Origin: JASHPR01 sp963844655
Lineage (GTDB): Bacteria; Actinomycetota; Actinomycetes; Streptosporangiales; Streptosporangiaceae
Assembly: GCA_963844655.1 (NCBI GenBank)
Contig: CAWJPA010000003.1
Coordinates: 434,001-498,000, forward strand
DNA length: 64,000 nucleotides
Direction: 5' to 3'
Numbering within the stretch: the stretch's first letter is position 1; every line of letters starts with the position of its first letter. The notes under the pieces are model-generated. The model did no database searches, had not been told where the DNA came from, and was given only the letters and a program-made list of their open reading frames with translations. A program made the position numbers and the translations under genes. Below are positions 27,008 to 35,998 of the stretch, piece after piece.

Positions 27008-28652
27008 TCAGCGGGCGTCGACCACCTCGTAGTCGCCCCTGGCGTACGCCTCGCGGATTCTGGTCTTGGCGAACTTGCCCACACTGGTTTTGGGCACCTC
27101 GGTGATGAAACACCAGCGCTCGGGCAGCTGCCAGCGCGGCACCCGCTCACCCAGGAAGGCCCGCAGCTCCGCCGCGCTCACCGAGCCGTCCGCGGCGAGC
27201 ACCACGGTGGCCAGCGGCCGCTCGCCCCACTTCTCGTCCGGGACCCCGATCACCGCGGCTTCGGCCACCGCCGGGTGGGCCATCAGCGCGTTCTCCAGCT
27301 CCATCGAGGAGATCCACTCGCCGCCGGACTTGATCACGTCCTTGGCCCGGTCGGTGAGCGTCACGAAGCCGAGCCGGTCGATGGTCCCGACGTCGCCGGT
27401 GCGCAGCCAGCCGTCCCGGAACTTCTCCGGGTCGTCATCCTTGTAGTAGGCACCGGTCACCCACGGGCCCCGGGCCTCGATCTCGCCGACCGCCTCGCCG
27501 TCGTGCGGCAGCACCGTGCCGTCCGCGCCGACCAGCCGGGCCTCCACGCCGCAGACCAGCCGGCCTGGCCGAATCGCGGTAGCGCCACGCGTCGGCCTCG
27601 GGTGTCCCGGCGGGCGGGTGCGCGATGCTGCCCACGGGGGAGGTCTCGGTCATACCCCAGGCCTGCACGATCCGGACCCCGAGCTCCTTCTCGTAGGCCT
27701 CCTGCAGCGAGTGCGGCACCGCGGAGCCGCCGCACGGCACGAGCCGCAGCGATGACAGGTCACCGCCGTGGGCGCGGACGTGCGCCAGCAGGCCGTTCCA
27801 GATCGTGGGCACCGCGCCGGCGATCGTGGGGCGTTCCGCCTCGATCAGCCGGACCAGCGGCTCGGGCTGCAGGAACCGGTCCGGCATGACGAGGTCGGCG
27901 CCCGCGTACATCGCCGCGTACGGGAGCCCCCAGGCGTTCGCGTGGAACATCGGGACCACCGGCAGCACCCGGTCCTGCTCGGACAGCCCGAAGACGCTGC
28001 CCGTGCACACGGCCATCGAGTGCAGGTACGCCGACCGGTGGCTGTAGACCACGCCCTTCGGGCGGCCGGTGGTGCCGCTGGTGTAACACATGGCCGCCGC
28101 GACCCGCTCGTCCAGGTCCGGCCAGTCAAACGAGTCGGGCTGGGCCGCGAGCAGGTCCTCGTAGGAGTGCACAGGACGGCCGCCGGCGGCGAGGGCAGAG
28201 TTGGCGTCGGAGAGCGTAACGGCATCGGAGCCAGTTACCACTACGTGCCGGATCCCTGGCGCGTGCGGCAGCACCTGGGCCAGCAGCGGCACCAGGGTGG
28301 CGTCGACGATGACCGCGTCGTCGCCCGCGTGCGTGGCGATGTAGCCGATCGTCTCCGGGTCGAGCCGCAGGTTCAGCGTGTGCAGTACCGCGCCCATGGA
28401 CGGGATGGCCAGGTAGGCCTCGAGGTGCTCGGCGTTGTTCCACATCAGCGTGGCCACGCGCTGGTCACCGTCCACGCCCAGGGCGCGCAGCGCGTTCGCC
28501 AGCCGGGCCGCCCGGGTGCCGGTCACGCCGTAGGTCTGCCGCCGGGTCCCGTCCGGCGTGCAGGTCACCACCTCGCGGTCGGCGTAGGCCGAGGTGCCGA
28601 AGCGCATCAGCCCGGCGATCGTCAGCGGGCCCTCCATCATCGTGCTCTGCAC
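27008..28652 (-). pseudogene. Fatty-acyl-CoA synthetase (AMP-binding), frameshifted once
   Basis: GTG 28652 follows AGGAGGTAGCCA. The adenylation core is complete: YTSGTTGRPKG (P-loop), GMTETSP, GWLRTGDVG, RAKDVIKSGGEWIS, and the C-terminal Lys in PKTSVGKFAKTRIR. Such enzymes activate medium/long-chain acids with ATP and CoA in the cytosol. The frame breaks near 27560-27575: the upstream part ends ..DAWRYRDSARP.. and the downstream part resumes as ..VEARLVGADGTVLPHDGEA... A single base restores about 547 residues, the family length. There is no slippery heptamer, so a mutation or a sequencing error is likelier than programmed shifting. Confidence 0.85.
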
Positions 28653-28800
28653 TGGCTACCTCCTGCGTGCCCGTTCCCCCGTCCCGGCGGCCGTCTCAGC
28701 CGCGGACGCGCCGGAACTGTCTCTGGGGTGGATAGTGCCAGACAAGCGGAAAAACGTCACTCCCCGCCTTGAGCCGCCTGTACCCGCCGCCGCGGCCCGG

Positions 28801-29451
28801 CTAATCAGCCTGGAGTTCGGTGTCGATGCGCAGCTTGGCCACCGCCCGGGAGACCGTGCTCTTGACCGTCCCGAGGCTCACCCCGAGCGCGGCGGCGACC
28901 TCGGCCTCGGTCATGTCCTCGAAGTAGCGGAGCACCACGGCGGCCCGCATCCGCTGCGGCAGCCGGTCCACCGCGCGGCGCAGCGTCTCCTGCAGGTCGC
29001 TGGCGCCGGAGTGGTCGGCGACCGCCTGGTCGGGGACCTCGTCGGTCGGGTACTCCTCCACCTTGCGCCGGCGCCACCAGGAGATGTGGGTGTTGACCAT
29101 CGCCCGCCGGACGTAGCCGTCCAGCGCCGCCCGGTCCTCGATCCGGTCCCAGGCCAGGTACGTCTTGGCCAGGGCGGCCTGCACCAGGTCCTCGGCGTCG
29201 GCCCGGTTCCCGGTCAGCAGGTACGCGGTCCGCAGCAGCGACCGGCTACGCGCAGTCACGTACTCACGGAAGCCGGGATCGTCAAAGCTCGTCCCCGGCT
29301 CGCGGGCCCGGGGCACGTGCCCGGCCGGGCCCGTCGTCCCGCCACCGCCTGCAGCGCTTGCTCCCTCGTCACCTGCCGCGGCGTCCTGCCCCGTTTGCCC
29401 GGCCGAATCCGGGCGCGCCCCCGCGACGAAGTGACCGCCCCCGACGCTCAC
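28801..29451 (-). CDS. SigE-family (ECF-type) RNA polymerase sigma factor
   Basis: 216 codons. Region 2 is at residues ~60-125 (FREYVTARSRSLLRTAYLLT, then GNRADAEDLVQAALAKTYLAW). Region 4 is at ~150-212 (LPQRMRAAVVLRYFEDMTEA, EVAAALGVSLGTVKSTVSRA). The spacing and the ISWWRRRKVEE linker match the actinomycete SigE/SACE group, usually ~170 residues. The first ~45 residues are low-complexity Gly/Ala/Pro, so translation may start further inside, for example at the GTG giving VPRAREPG. No anti-sigma gene is adjacent. The divergent DPBB/MauE pair is a possible target. Confidence 0.88.
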   Translation of the reverse strand: MSVGGGHFVAGARPDSAGQTGQDAAAGDEGASAAGGGGTTGPAGHVPRAREPGTSFDDPGFREYVTARSRSLLRTAYLLTGNRADAEDLVQAALAKTYLAWDRIEDRAALDGYVRRAMVNTHISWWRRRKVEEYPTDEVPDQAVADHSGASDLQETLRRAVDRLPQRMRAAVVLRYFEDMTEAEVAAALGVSLGTVKSTVSRAVAKLRIDTELQAD

Positions 29452-29784
29452 ACGCTAACGGTACCGGCCGGGGCAGTTTCCGGGTGACTACCCGCTGTAA
29501 CGGCGCGTCGCGGCGCCGGCTATAACCGCAGGCAGCGTAACGGCCTCGCTCCCGGGACGTATATGTATGACCTCGGGCTGGAAAAGGCGCGAACCGCTTG
29601 ACGCGGGCTGTCCCAGGTAGGCATATGGGGCTGAGCGGCCGGCCCACCCAGGAGGGGGACGGGGATGTGGGCGCGGCGGGCAACGGCTGGGCCTGACGGG
29701 TTCAGCCGGGAGGGCACGAGCCGGGCCGCCAGGCCGGGCGGAGAGGGCATGGGGCCGGGCAGGCTGCCCGGCCGGGGAGGGCCG
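29452..29784. other. Divergent control region between the sigma factor and the DPBB/MauE operon
   Basis: 333 bp with AT-richer islands (for example ACGTATATGTATGA near 29568) that could hold promoters. No clear -35/-10 pair or long inverted repeat. GGGGAGGGCCG precedes ATG 29785. Confidence 0.45.
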
Positions 29785-30807
29785 ATGCTTGACGTTCGCC
29801 GGGACCACCGGTGCTGCGACCGATTCGTGGAAACGACCACCGCCGTGCGGACATCACGGCGCCGGCGGCTTCAGGCCGCGGTGTTCGGGCCCCAGGATGA
29901 CCCCGCGGCCCCGGAGACCCCCGGGTTCCCCGTGTCCGGCCAGCTGCCCCGCTCCATCACCGGCACCGTGCGGGACGTGAGCCCGCATGTGCTGTTAATC
30001 GGGAACGGCGCGAGCGAGACGCGGCTCACGCTGACCGCGGACGCGACAGCCTGGCGCGGCGGGGCGTTAGACCCGTCCGGACTTCAGCCAGGAGATCACG
30101 TGGTGGTCCGGCTGCACCGCTCCCGGCGCGACGTGGCCGACCGGATCTGGGCCAACATCGGCCGCGTGACCGGCATCATCATCGACCGCGACGCCGACAG
30201 CCTGCTCGTGGACGAGGGCCGGACCAGGCCGCGCCAGGTCGTGACGATCCCGTGGCGCTCGGCCGGCCGGATCCAGGTCCGCTTCCCGAACCTTGAGCCC
30301 GGGTTCCTCATCGATGTCATCGGGCTGCGGCAGCCCGGCGCGCTCGAGGCCCGGATCCCGGGCACCTCCCAGCCGGCCTACCCGGTCGACCAGGTGCCCA
30401 CGGCCCCGATCCTCTCCGGCCACGTGCCGGACACGATCAGCGGCTCCGCCACCTGGCACGAGCCGTCCGACGAGCCGCACGGTCTGCTGGGCGTGGCCTA
30501 CCCCGCCCTCGACCCGGAGGCCGGGTGCGCCGAGGATCCGGTCGGCCGGGCCGCGCCCCGCTACGTGCGCATGCCCTACCTGGCGGCCGGCAGCGTGCTC
30601 AGGGTCAGGAACGACTGCACAGGCAGCGCGTGCGCGCTGCCCGTCACCGGCTGTGCCGCCATCGCCCGGCTGTTCAACGACCGGTGCGTCACCTGCGGCA
30701 CCTCGCCCCGCGGGCGCGTGGCCGACCTGACCCTGGCCAGCTTCGTCACGCTCGGTGGCGAGCTGGAGCGCGGGTGCTTCAACGCGACGATCAGGATTGG
30801 CCGCTGA
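29785..30807 (+). CDS. Protein with OB-like core and C-terminal RlpA-like double-psi beta-barrel
   Basis: 340 residues from ATG 29785 (GGGGAGGGCCG). The middle part has short beta repeats typical of OB-like domains (ITGTVRDVSPHVLLIGNG, GDHVVVRLHRS, VTGIIIDRDADSLLVDEG). The C-terminal ~95 residues, LAAGSVLRVRNDCTG, then LFNDRCVTC and RVADLTLASFVTLGGELERG, follow the DPBB/barwin pattern of RlpA and expansin-like domains, with five extra Cys that may form disulfides or bind metal. No clear signal peptide. It shares an operon with the MauE-like gene (2-bp gap). Because MauE proteins support disulfide-rich partners, this Cys-rich protein may be its client (inference). Confidence 0.6.
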   Translation: MLDVRRDHRCCDRFVETTTAVRTSRRRRLQAAVFGPQDDPAAPETPGFPVSGQLPRSITGTVRDVSPHVLLIGNGASETRLTLTADATAWRGGALDPSGLQPGDHVVVRLHRSRRDVADRIWANIGRVTGIIIDRDADSLLVDEGRTRPRQVVTIPWRSAGRIQVRFPNLEPGFLIDVIGLRQPGALEARIPGTSQPAYPVDQVPTAPILSGHVPDTISGSATWHEPSDEPHGLLGVAYPALDPEAGCAEDPVGRAAPRYVRMPYLAAGSVLRVRNDCTGSACALPVTGCAAIARLFNDRCVTCGTSPRGRVADLTLASFVTLGGELERGCFNATIRIGR

Positions 30808-30809
30808 CC

Positions 30810-31970
30810 ATGCTGTCCGGTGTCGTGCCCGAGATCCAGGCGGTTCAGATACCGCTGCTGGCCGCCATGCTCCTCGGCGGCTGCGCCGCCAAGTTCGCCC
30901 GGGTCCTGCGGGTCGGCTCGGTGGACGCCGGGCTCGGCCCGACGGCGCTGTTCCCGCTGCGCCTGCGGCGCCCGATCGCGATGGTGACCTGCGCCGCGGA
31001 ACTCGGCTGCGGTGTCGGGCTCATCGTCACGGCGGGCACGTTCGGCCGCGGCGGGCCCGCGAACGCGGTGCGGTTCCTGACCGCGTTGCTGTTCATCGTG
31101 GCCACCTGTGCCCTGATCGAGCTGCGAACCAGCCACCCGGACACCGGATGCGGGTGCTTCGGCGATTTCAGCCGGGCCCCGGTCAGCGGGCGCACACTCG
31201 CCCGCTCGGCCCTGCTGGCGGTCGCCGCGCTGGCGACGATCGGGCTGCCCCCGCTGCACCTGCCGCGCCCGGGGATGGAGGCCGCCCGGCTGGCCGGGAT
31301 CCTCGCCGCCGAGCTCATCGTGATCGCCGCGCTCTCCCCGGAACTGGGCGAGGCCCTGGTGCGGCTGGGCTACTCCGAGCCGTGCGAGCTGCGCCGGCTG
31401 CCCGCGGTCCGCACGCTGACCGCCCTGCGCCGGAGCTCACAGTGGCGCAGGCGCGCGGGCCAGATCACCGCGGACGTGCCCGTCGACATGTGGCGGGAGC
31501 TGTGCTGGCGGTACGTCGTGTTCCCGGCCCAGGTCGGCGGCATCGACGCCGAGATCGTGTTCGCGGTCCACATGCGCCCGCACCGCCCGCCGATTCACGC
31601 CGCCGTGGTGGACGCCGCCACCGGCGGGGCGCTGCCCTGGCCCGCCGCCCCGGGACGGCCGGGCCTGCTGCGGCGGATCTGGTTCCCGGCGCGGCCCGCC
31701 CGGCCGGGGGCCTGGCCCGCCGAGCCCGCGGCGGACGCGAGCCGCCGCGAGTCCGCCCCAGGCCGGGCCGGGCCCCCGGCCTGGGTCCTGGCCGCCCTGA
31801 CCGGGCCCGGCCACACCACCGGCCCGCAGAACGGCGCCGGCCCGCAGAGCGCCGGCCAGGCCGGCGCCACGGCGGCCGTGCCTTTCCCGCGCACCCGGCT
31901 GGATGAGCCGACCGTGCCCTCCGCCCCCCACTCCGCGCTGGATGATCTGCCATTTTCTAGAGATCTCTAG
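30810..31970 (+). CDS. MauE/DoxX-like membrane protein with soluble tail
   Basis: 386 residues from ATG 30810, two bases after the previous stop. Residues ~5-185 have about five membrane segments with the MauE hallmark CGCFGDF after the third one (HPDTGCGCFGDFS). MauE-type proteins help form disulfides or mature redox partners, and are related to DoxX and VKOR-like systems. The C-terminal ~200 residues are soluble: a small folded part (DMWRELCWRYVVFPAQVG, HMRPHRPPIHAAVVDA) and a Pro/Gly/Ala-rich tail ending in SALDDLPFSRDL. The tail is not part of normal MauE. Confidence 0.7.
   Translation: MLSGVVPEIQAVQIPLLAAMLLGGCAAKFARVLRVGSVDAGLGPTALFPLRLRRPIAMVTCAAELGCGVGLIVTAGTFGRGGPANAVRFLTALLFIVATCALIELRTSHPDTGCGCFGDFSRAPVSGRTLARSALLAVAALATIGLPPLHLPRPGMEAARLAGILAAELIVIAALSPELGEALVRLGYSEPCELRRLPAVRTLTALRRSSQWRRRAGQITADVPVDMWRELCWRYVVFPAQVGGIDAEIVFAVHMRPHRPPIHAAVVDAATGGALPWPAAPGRPGLLRRIWFPARPARPGAWPAEPAADASRRESAPGRAGPPAWVLAALTGPGHTTGPQNGAGPQSAGQAGATAAVPFPRTRLDEPTVPSAPHSALDDLPFSRDL
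31957..31970. repeat. Perfect 14-bp palindrome over the stop codon of the MauE-like gene
   Basis: CTAGAGATCTCTAG reads the same on both strands and contains the TAG stop. It is AT-rich against a very GC-rich background, so it could be a protein-binding site or a weak hairpin in the 3' end of the mRNA. Confidence 0.5.
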
Positions 31971-32021
31971 TTAATGCAGTAGACAGATCAAGAGTTCGGC
32001 AGACGAGTCCGCCGCCCGGGA

Positions 32022-32041
32022 CGGCGCTCCTTCCAGCGCCG
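32022..32041. terminator. Bidirectional stem-loop between the MauE-like and ATPase genes
   Basis: CGGCGCT (32022-32028), 6-nt loop, AGCGCCG (32035-32041). It lies between two convergent genes, with stops at 31970 (plus) and 32048 (minus), and can serve both. Confidence 0.65.
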
Positions 32042-32047
32042 CGGCCG

Positions 32048-33259
32048 TCAGGCGGGCTGGGCCCGCAGGAACCGGCCGAAGTGCGGCACGGTAAACGCGA
32101 TCAGCCCGCGCTCCGAGCTGTAGATCAGGCCCTTCTTGATCAGGCTGTCCCGGGCCGGGGACACGCTGGACGGCTTGCGCCCCAGCTCCTCGGCGACCTG
32201 AGCCGTCTGCACCGGCTCATCCCCGAGCTGCGCCATGGCCCGCATGTACTCGCGTTCCGCCGGGGTCGCGCGCTCGTACCGGCTGCCGAAGAAGCCGACC
32301 GCGAGCTCCCCCTCGGCCACCGGGCCGGCCATGCCGACGTCGCCGACCGTGACCGGGCTCGCCGTGGCCACGTCCCAGGTCACCTTGCCGTAGGCCTGCA
32401 CGAAATAGGGGTAGCCGTCGGCCGCGGCGTACAGCGCGTCCAGCGCGGCGCGCTCGAAGTCGGCACCCTCGCGCCGGGCCGGGGCCAGCAGCGCGTGGTC
32501 GGCGGCGTCCCGGTCCAGCCGGTCGATCGGCACGTAGCGGAACAGCCGCTCCGAGTAGCTCTTGCTCGCCGACAGAACGGACGGCAGGTGCGGCAGGCCG
32601 GCCCCGACCACGATCAGCGGGCCGCCGGTCTGCGACAGCTCGTGGCACGCGGCGCACAGCGCGGAGATGTCGGGCGCGGGCACGTCCTGCATCTCGTCCA
32701 CGAACAGCGCGATGCCCACCGACAGGTCGGCGGCCACCGACGCCGCGTCGGTCAGCAGCTCGGTGAGGTCGATCTCCAGGTCGCCGGAGTCGGCCCGCCC
32801 GCGCGCCATCGGGACGTCGATGCCCAGCTGCGCCGAGAACGACCCCTTGGGCGCGGCCGGGTCGCGCATCGAGAACGCCTTGAGCACGCCGAGAAACTGG
32901 TCGATCCGGTCCGGCGCCCGGTGCCGGGGCGCGAGCTCCCGGACGGCCATGTGCAGCGCCGCGGCCACCGGCCTCCTGATCGACTGCTCGGGCCGGGCCT
33001 CGATCTTGCCCGTGCCCCAGAGCCGCTGCATGGCCATCGACCGGAACGCATTGAGCAGCACGGTCTTGCCCACACCGCGCAGGCCGGTGAGCACCATGCT
33101 GCGCTCGGGCCGGCCGCGGGCCACCCGCTCGAGCACGACCTCGAACTGGCCGATCTCACGGTCGCGGCCGGCCAGCTCCGGCGGGCGCTGGCCCGCTCCG
33201 GGCGCGTACGGATTGCGAACGGGGTCCACAGAATCGGAGTTTATGGCCCGGTCTAGCAA
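32048..33259 (-). CDS. AAA/STAND-like ATPase with C-terminal winged helix
   Basis: 403 residues. Walker A is LTGLRGVGKTVLL (~58-70), Walker B is IALFVDEMQD (~187-196), and a sensor strand is LIVVGAGLPHLP. The C-terminal part (AEREYMRAMAQL, VAEELGRKPSSVSPARDSLI) is a winged helix. The layout resembles archaeal-type/ORC-Cdc6-like ATPases that are common in actinomycetes as orphan regulators. Cellular role unknown; nucleic-acid binding coupled to ATP is likely. No toxin, nuclease or TIR partner is adjacent, so a defence role is not supported. Confidence 0.75.
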   Translation of the reverse strand: MLDRAINSDSVDPVRNPYAPGAGQRPPELAGRDREIGQFEVVLERVARGRPERSMVLTGLRGVGKTVLLNAFRSMAMQRLWGTGKIEARPEQSIRRPVAAALHMAVRELAPRHRAPDRIDQFLGVLKAFSMRDPAAPKGSFSAQLGIDVPMARGRADSGDLEIDLTELLTDAASVAADLSVGIALFVDEMQDVPAPDISALCAACHELSQTGGPLIVVGAGLPHLPSVLSASKSYSERLFRYVPIDRLDRDAADHALLAPARREGADFERAALDALYAAADGYPYFVQAYGKVTWDVATASPVTVGDVGMAGPVAEGELAVGFFGSRYERATPAEREYMRAMAQLGDEPVQTAQVAEELGRKPSSVSPARDSLIKKGLIYSSERGLIAFTVPHFGRFLRAQPA

Positions 33260-33444
33260 GTTCCTTAGATTCGCATAGAAAGCACTGCCGGCGTGTCGCG
33301 GCGGACAGCGGGTGGGGCCGAAAGACGGGCCCGCCGGGCCGCACCAGGGGCGGGGCCACTCGCCCCCAGCGCGGCCCGGACGGACGATTCAGGCTGCCGG
33401 GCCCAGTGCAGCGACTCAGCGGAGCTGAATCACTGTCACCGAAC
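33260..33444. other. Spacer between the ATPase and the NHL protein gene
   Basis: 185 bp, upstream of the ATPase gene (minus) and downstream of the NHL gene (minus). The sequence GACTCAGCGGAGCTGAATCA near 33414 is an imperfect inverted repeat and might act as a terminator for the NHL gene. Confidence 0.35.
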
Positions 33445-34578
33445 TCAGTGCAGCAGCCGCAGGAAGTTGGTCGCGTCGTCCACGAAGTAGACGCCGCGGC
33501 CGCCTGGCGTCACGGCCAGGCCGAACAGCGCACCCGAACCGGGTGGGCTGCCCGAGGTGTCAAGGAACTGGTGTGCCACCTGCACTCCAGCCGGTGACGT
33601 CTCCACGATCTGGCCGTCGCCGCCGTTGACGGTGAGCACGTCACCGTTGGGCGCGATGGCCAGGCCAAGCGGGGCGTTGAGGCTGCCGCCTGAGGTCAGC
33701 ACCGAGCCGGTGCCCGCGCTGGTCACGCGTGTGACCGCGCGCGGGATCGCGGTGATCCGGTTCCGGCCGGTGTCCGCCACGTAGAGCGTTCCGTTGAAGC
33801 CCAGCCCGACGCCGGTGGGCCCGACGACGAACGCCGCCGGGTCGGTCCGCTCGGCGAAGCCGGAGCCGATGGTCGTCACCGCGAGCAGCCTCGGCGGGCT
33901 GCTCAGGGACGTCTGCACCAGCAGCCGGAGCACCGTGCCCCGGTTGACCACGCCCCCGGCCGCCGCCACGGTCCCGTTGAGGACGTTGGTGACGAACAGC
34001 TCGGACAGCGGGCCGACGCTGAGCGCGGTCATGTCCCACGGGCCGTTGATGCCGTGGCCGGAGATGGTCTCCCGCACCGTGCCGTGGCTGTCGAGCACGA
34101 TCAGGCAGCCGGCCTGCGCCGTCGCGGCCGTCCCGTCCGACGACGGGGTGCTGCCCACGACCACCCAGCCACCGGGCAGTATGGACAGCGCGGTGGTCAG
34201 GCCCACGCCACCCGGGCAACTGCCCGGCAGGGTCGCGGCGCTGATCTGCGCGAACTGGGTCACCCGCCCAGCCGGGGAGACCTCCACGATCGTGGTCCCC
34301 GTGCCCTGCAGGTTGGCGCTGTTGTTGAAGTTGCTGACCAGAACGTCGCCCTGCTGCAGCAGGCCCCGGCTTTGCCGGACGACGGCCACCCCGTACGGGT
34401 TCACGTCGCCGTTCGCCGGAACGGTCGACGCGATACCGGAGTTGTGGTGCAGGTTCCCGATGAATGAATTCGGGTGCGAGGCCGCTAACGCCGGTGCCGT
34501 GGCGGCTAGCCCTGCCCCCACGACGACGGCAGCGACCACTGCCGATGCAGATGTCACTACTCGATGGATTACTGACAT
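33445..34578 (-). CDS. Secreted NHL/SMP-30-like beta-propeller protein
   Basis: 377 residues from ATG 34578 (GTGAGGCA upstream). Signal peptide: basic start MSVIHRVV, hydrophobic core, APALAASH cleavage region near 29-30. The mature part has repeated blades: NPYGVAVV, GGWVVVGS, LSELFVTNVLNGTV, GVGLGFNGTLYVADTGRNRI, LGLAIAPNGDVLTVNGGDG and LFGLAVTPGGRGVYFVDDAT. Such propellers are extracellular sugar-lactone binding or scaffold proteins. No catalytic metal ligands are obvious. An upstream extension in frame lacks a signal peptide and is unlikely to be used. Confidence 0.82.
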   Translation of the reverse strand: MSVIHRVVTSASAVVAAVVVGAGLAATAPALAASHPNSFIGNLHHNSGIASTVPANGDVNPYGVAVVRQSRGLLQQGDVLVSNFNNSANLQGTGTTIVEVSPAGRVTQFAQISAATLPGSCPGGVGLTTALSILPGGWVVVGSTPSSDGTAATAQAGCLIVLDSHGTVRETISGHGINGPWDMTALSVGPLSELFVTNVLNGTVAAAGGVVNRGTVLRLLVQTSLSSPPRLLAVTTIGSGFAERTDPAAFVVGPTGVGLGFNGTLYVADTGRNRITAIPRAVTRVTSAGTGSVLTSGGSLNAPLGLAIAPNGDVLTVNGGDGQIVETSPAGVQVAHQFLDTSGSPPGSGALFGLAVTPGGRGVYFVDDATNFLRLLH

Positions 34579-34831
34579 TGCCTCACGCTCCCCAAGAGGT
34601 CCAGCCCCTGCCACGCCGTGGCAGACGCTGTAGCGATACGAGAGGCCCCACCCGTGCCGCTGCACCTGTAACGCGCGCACTACTCACCGGGTTCAGCCAG
34701 ACCAAGAACACCGGCCATTACGCAATGCGCGCGAGCACTGCCGTCACCCTGAGGGCGGATCGCGCACCGGGCTGGTCACAACCCCGCGCACGCCCCGGCA
34801 CTCCGCCCCGCCGGCCGCGGGGTGCCGGCGG

Positions 34832-35938
34832 CTACTTCTTGCGGCCGGGCTCGGCCTCGTTCAGCCGGGCCAGGAAGGCGTTGTAGGCGGCCAGGTGCTC
34901 GTCGTCATCGATCCCGCCGTGCTGGTCCCAGTTCACGGCCGGTGCCGCGATGCCGGGCGTGGCGGCCGCGGCACCCGCGCCGCCGGTTTCCCGGCCGGGC
35001 GGTTCTGCGACCGCTGCCGCGCCCCGGGCCGATGGTGCCGCCCCGGCCGGTGCCGGGTGACTGGCGACCAGGCGGGCCAGGCTGGCCCGGCGGGCCGACT
35101 CCAGCCAGCCGCGGCCGCTCGCGGCCGGCTTGTCGTCCAGGCTCCACATCAGGAACACCACCATCATCAGCCCGAACATGATGGCGTCGCCGGCCACCCA
35201 CATCACCGCGCCGCCGGTGTGCAGGTCCGAGACGGGCGTCGGCGCCCACGCGGGCCGTGGCCCGTCGGGCACGCCCGGCGAGGTGGCCGTGCCGAAGCCG
35301 AGCAGCACCCCGGTGAACGTGTCCACCGGCATGACCAGGACCAGGATGACGAACCGGACCGGGTAGCTCAGCCGCCAGCGGATCGGCTCGCTGCCGAGGA
35401 TGGGCAGGAAGAAGAGGTAGCCGACGATCAGGAACAGGACGTGCTCCGCGTTGTGCAGCGTCTCGTCGGTCTCAACCAGGGTGGCGATGCTGGTCAGGTG
35501 CGCCGCCAGGATCGCGGCCGCGTAGGCGGCGAACCCGAACACCGGCCAGGTGAGGAAGCTGGCCACCCGGGAGCGCACGACCCGCTTGGCCCAGGTGTGC
35601 AGCGGGTTCCGGCTCGCGTGCAGCAGCAGCGTGATCGGCTGGCCGAAGATGAGCAGCGGCGGGGCGACCATGATCAGCATCAGGTGCTGGATCATGTGGT
35701 CCCAGAACAGCAGGTCGTCGTAGGACCCGATGCCGCTCTCCGTGGCCAGCACCACGACCGCGAGCCCGCCCAGGAACATCCCGGTCCGCCAGGCCGGCCA
35801 GGGCCGGGCGGGATGCCGGCGCGCGACCCGGACCACGCCCCACAGGTACAGCCCGGCGGCCAGGATCACGGCCACGGTGACCACCGGCGCGAACTGCCAG
35901 ACGGTGGCGATGGCCTGCCAGCCGAACGGGCGCAGCAT
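34832..35938 (-). CDS. ctaG: Cytochrome c oxidase assembly factor CtaG (caa3-type)
   Basis: 368 residues from ATG 35938, with a strong AAGGAGG 5 nt upstream. About seven membrane segments. The family hallmark FWDHMIQHLMLIMVAPPLLI lies in the third, and HNAEHVLFLIVGYLFFLPIL in the fifth; their His residues could bind copper or haem. CtaG of this type is required to build caa3 cytochrome oxidase in the membrane. The C-terminal ~95 residues are a soluble Ala/Gly-rich tail with a short charged end (EHLAAYNAFLARLNEAE). The upstream gene at 35999 is 60 bp away and probably co-transcribed. Confidence 0.88.
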   Translation of the reverse strand: MLRPFGWQAIATVWQFAPVVTVAVILAAGLYLWGVVRVARRHPARPWPAWRTGMFLGGLAVVVLATESGIGSYDDLLFWDHMIQHLMLIMVAPPLLIFGQPITLLLHASRNPLHTWAKRVVRSRVASFLTWPVFGFAAYAAAILAAHLTSIATLVETDETLHNAEHVLFLIVGYLFFLPILGSEPIRWRLSYPVRFVILVLVMPVDTFTGVLLGFGTATSPGVPDGPRPAWAPTPVSDLHTGGAVMWVAGDAIMFGLMMVVFLMWSLDDKPAASGRGWLESARRASLARLVASHPAPAGAAPSARGAAAVAEPPGRETGGAGAAAATPGIAAPAVNWDQHGGIDDDEHLAAYNAFLARLNEAEPGRKK

Positions 35939-35998
35939 GGAACCTCCTTCGATCGCGAGCCTACTCACCGGCCGCGATCGCGGCTCCGGCGCGCCCGG

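Noticed and set aside
27435..27575. Programmed frameshift in the acyl-CoA synthetase
   Set aside because: No slippery site or downstream pseudoknot is visible, and homologues are single-frame. A lost base in a GC-rich run is simpler.
32048..33259. AAA ATPase as part of a phage-defence system
   Set aside because: No nuclease, TIR, protease or reverse-transcriptase partner is adjacent. Neighbouring genes are a DPBB/MauE pair and a secreted propeller.
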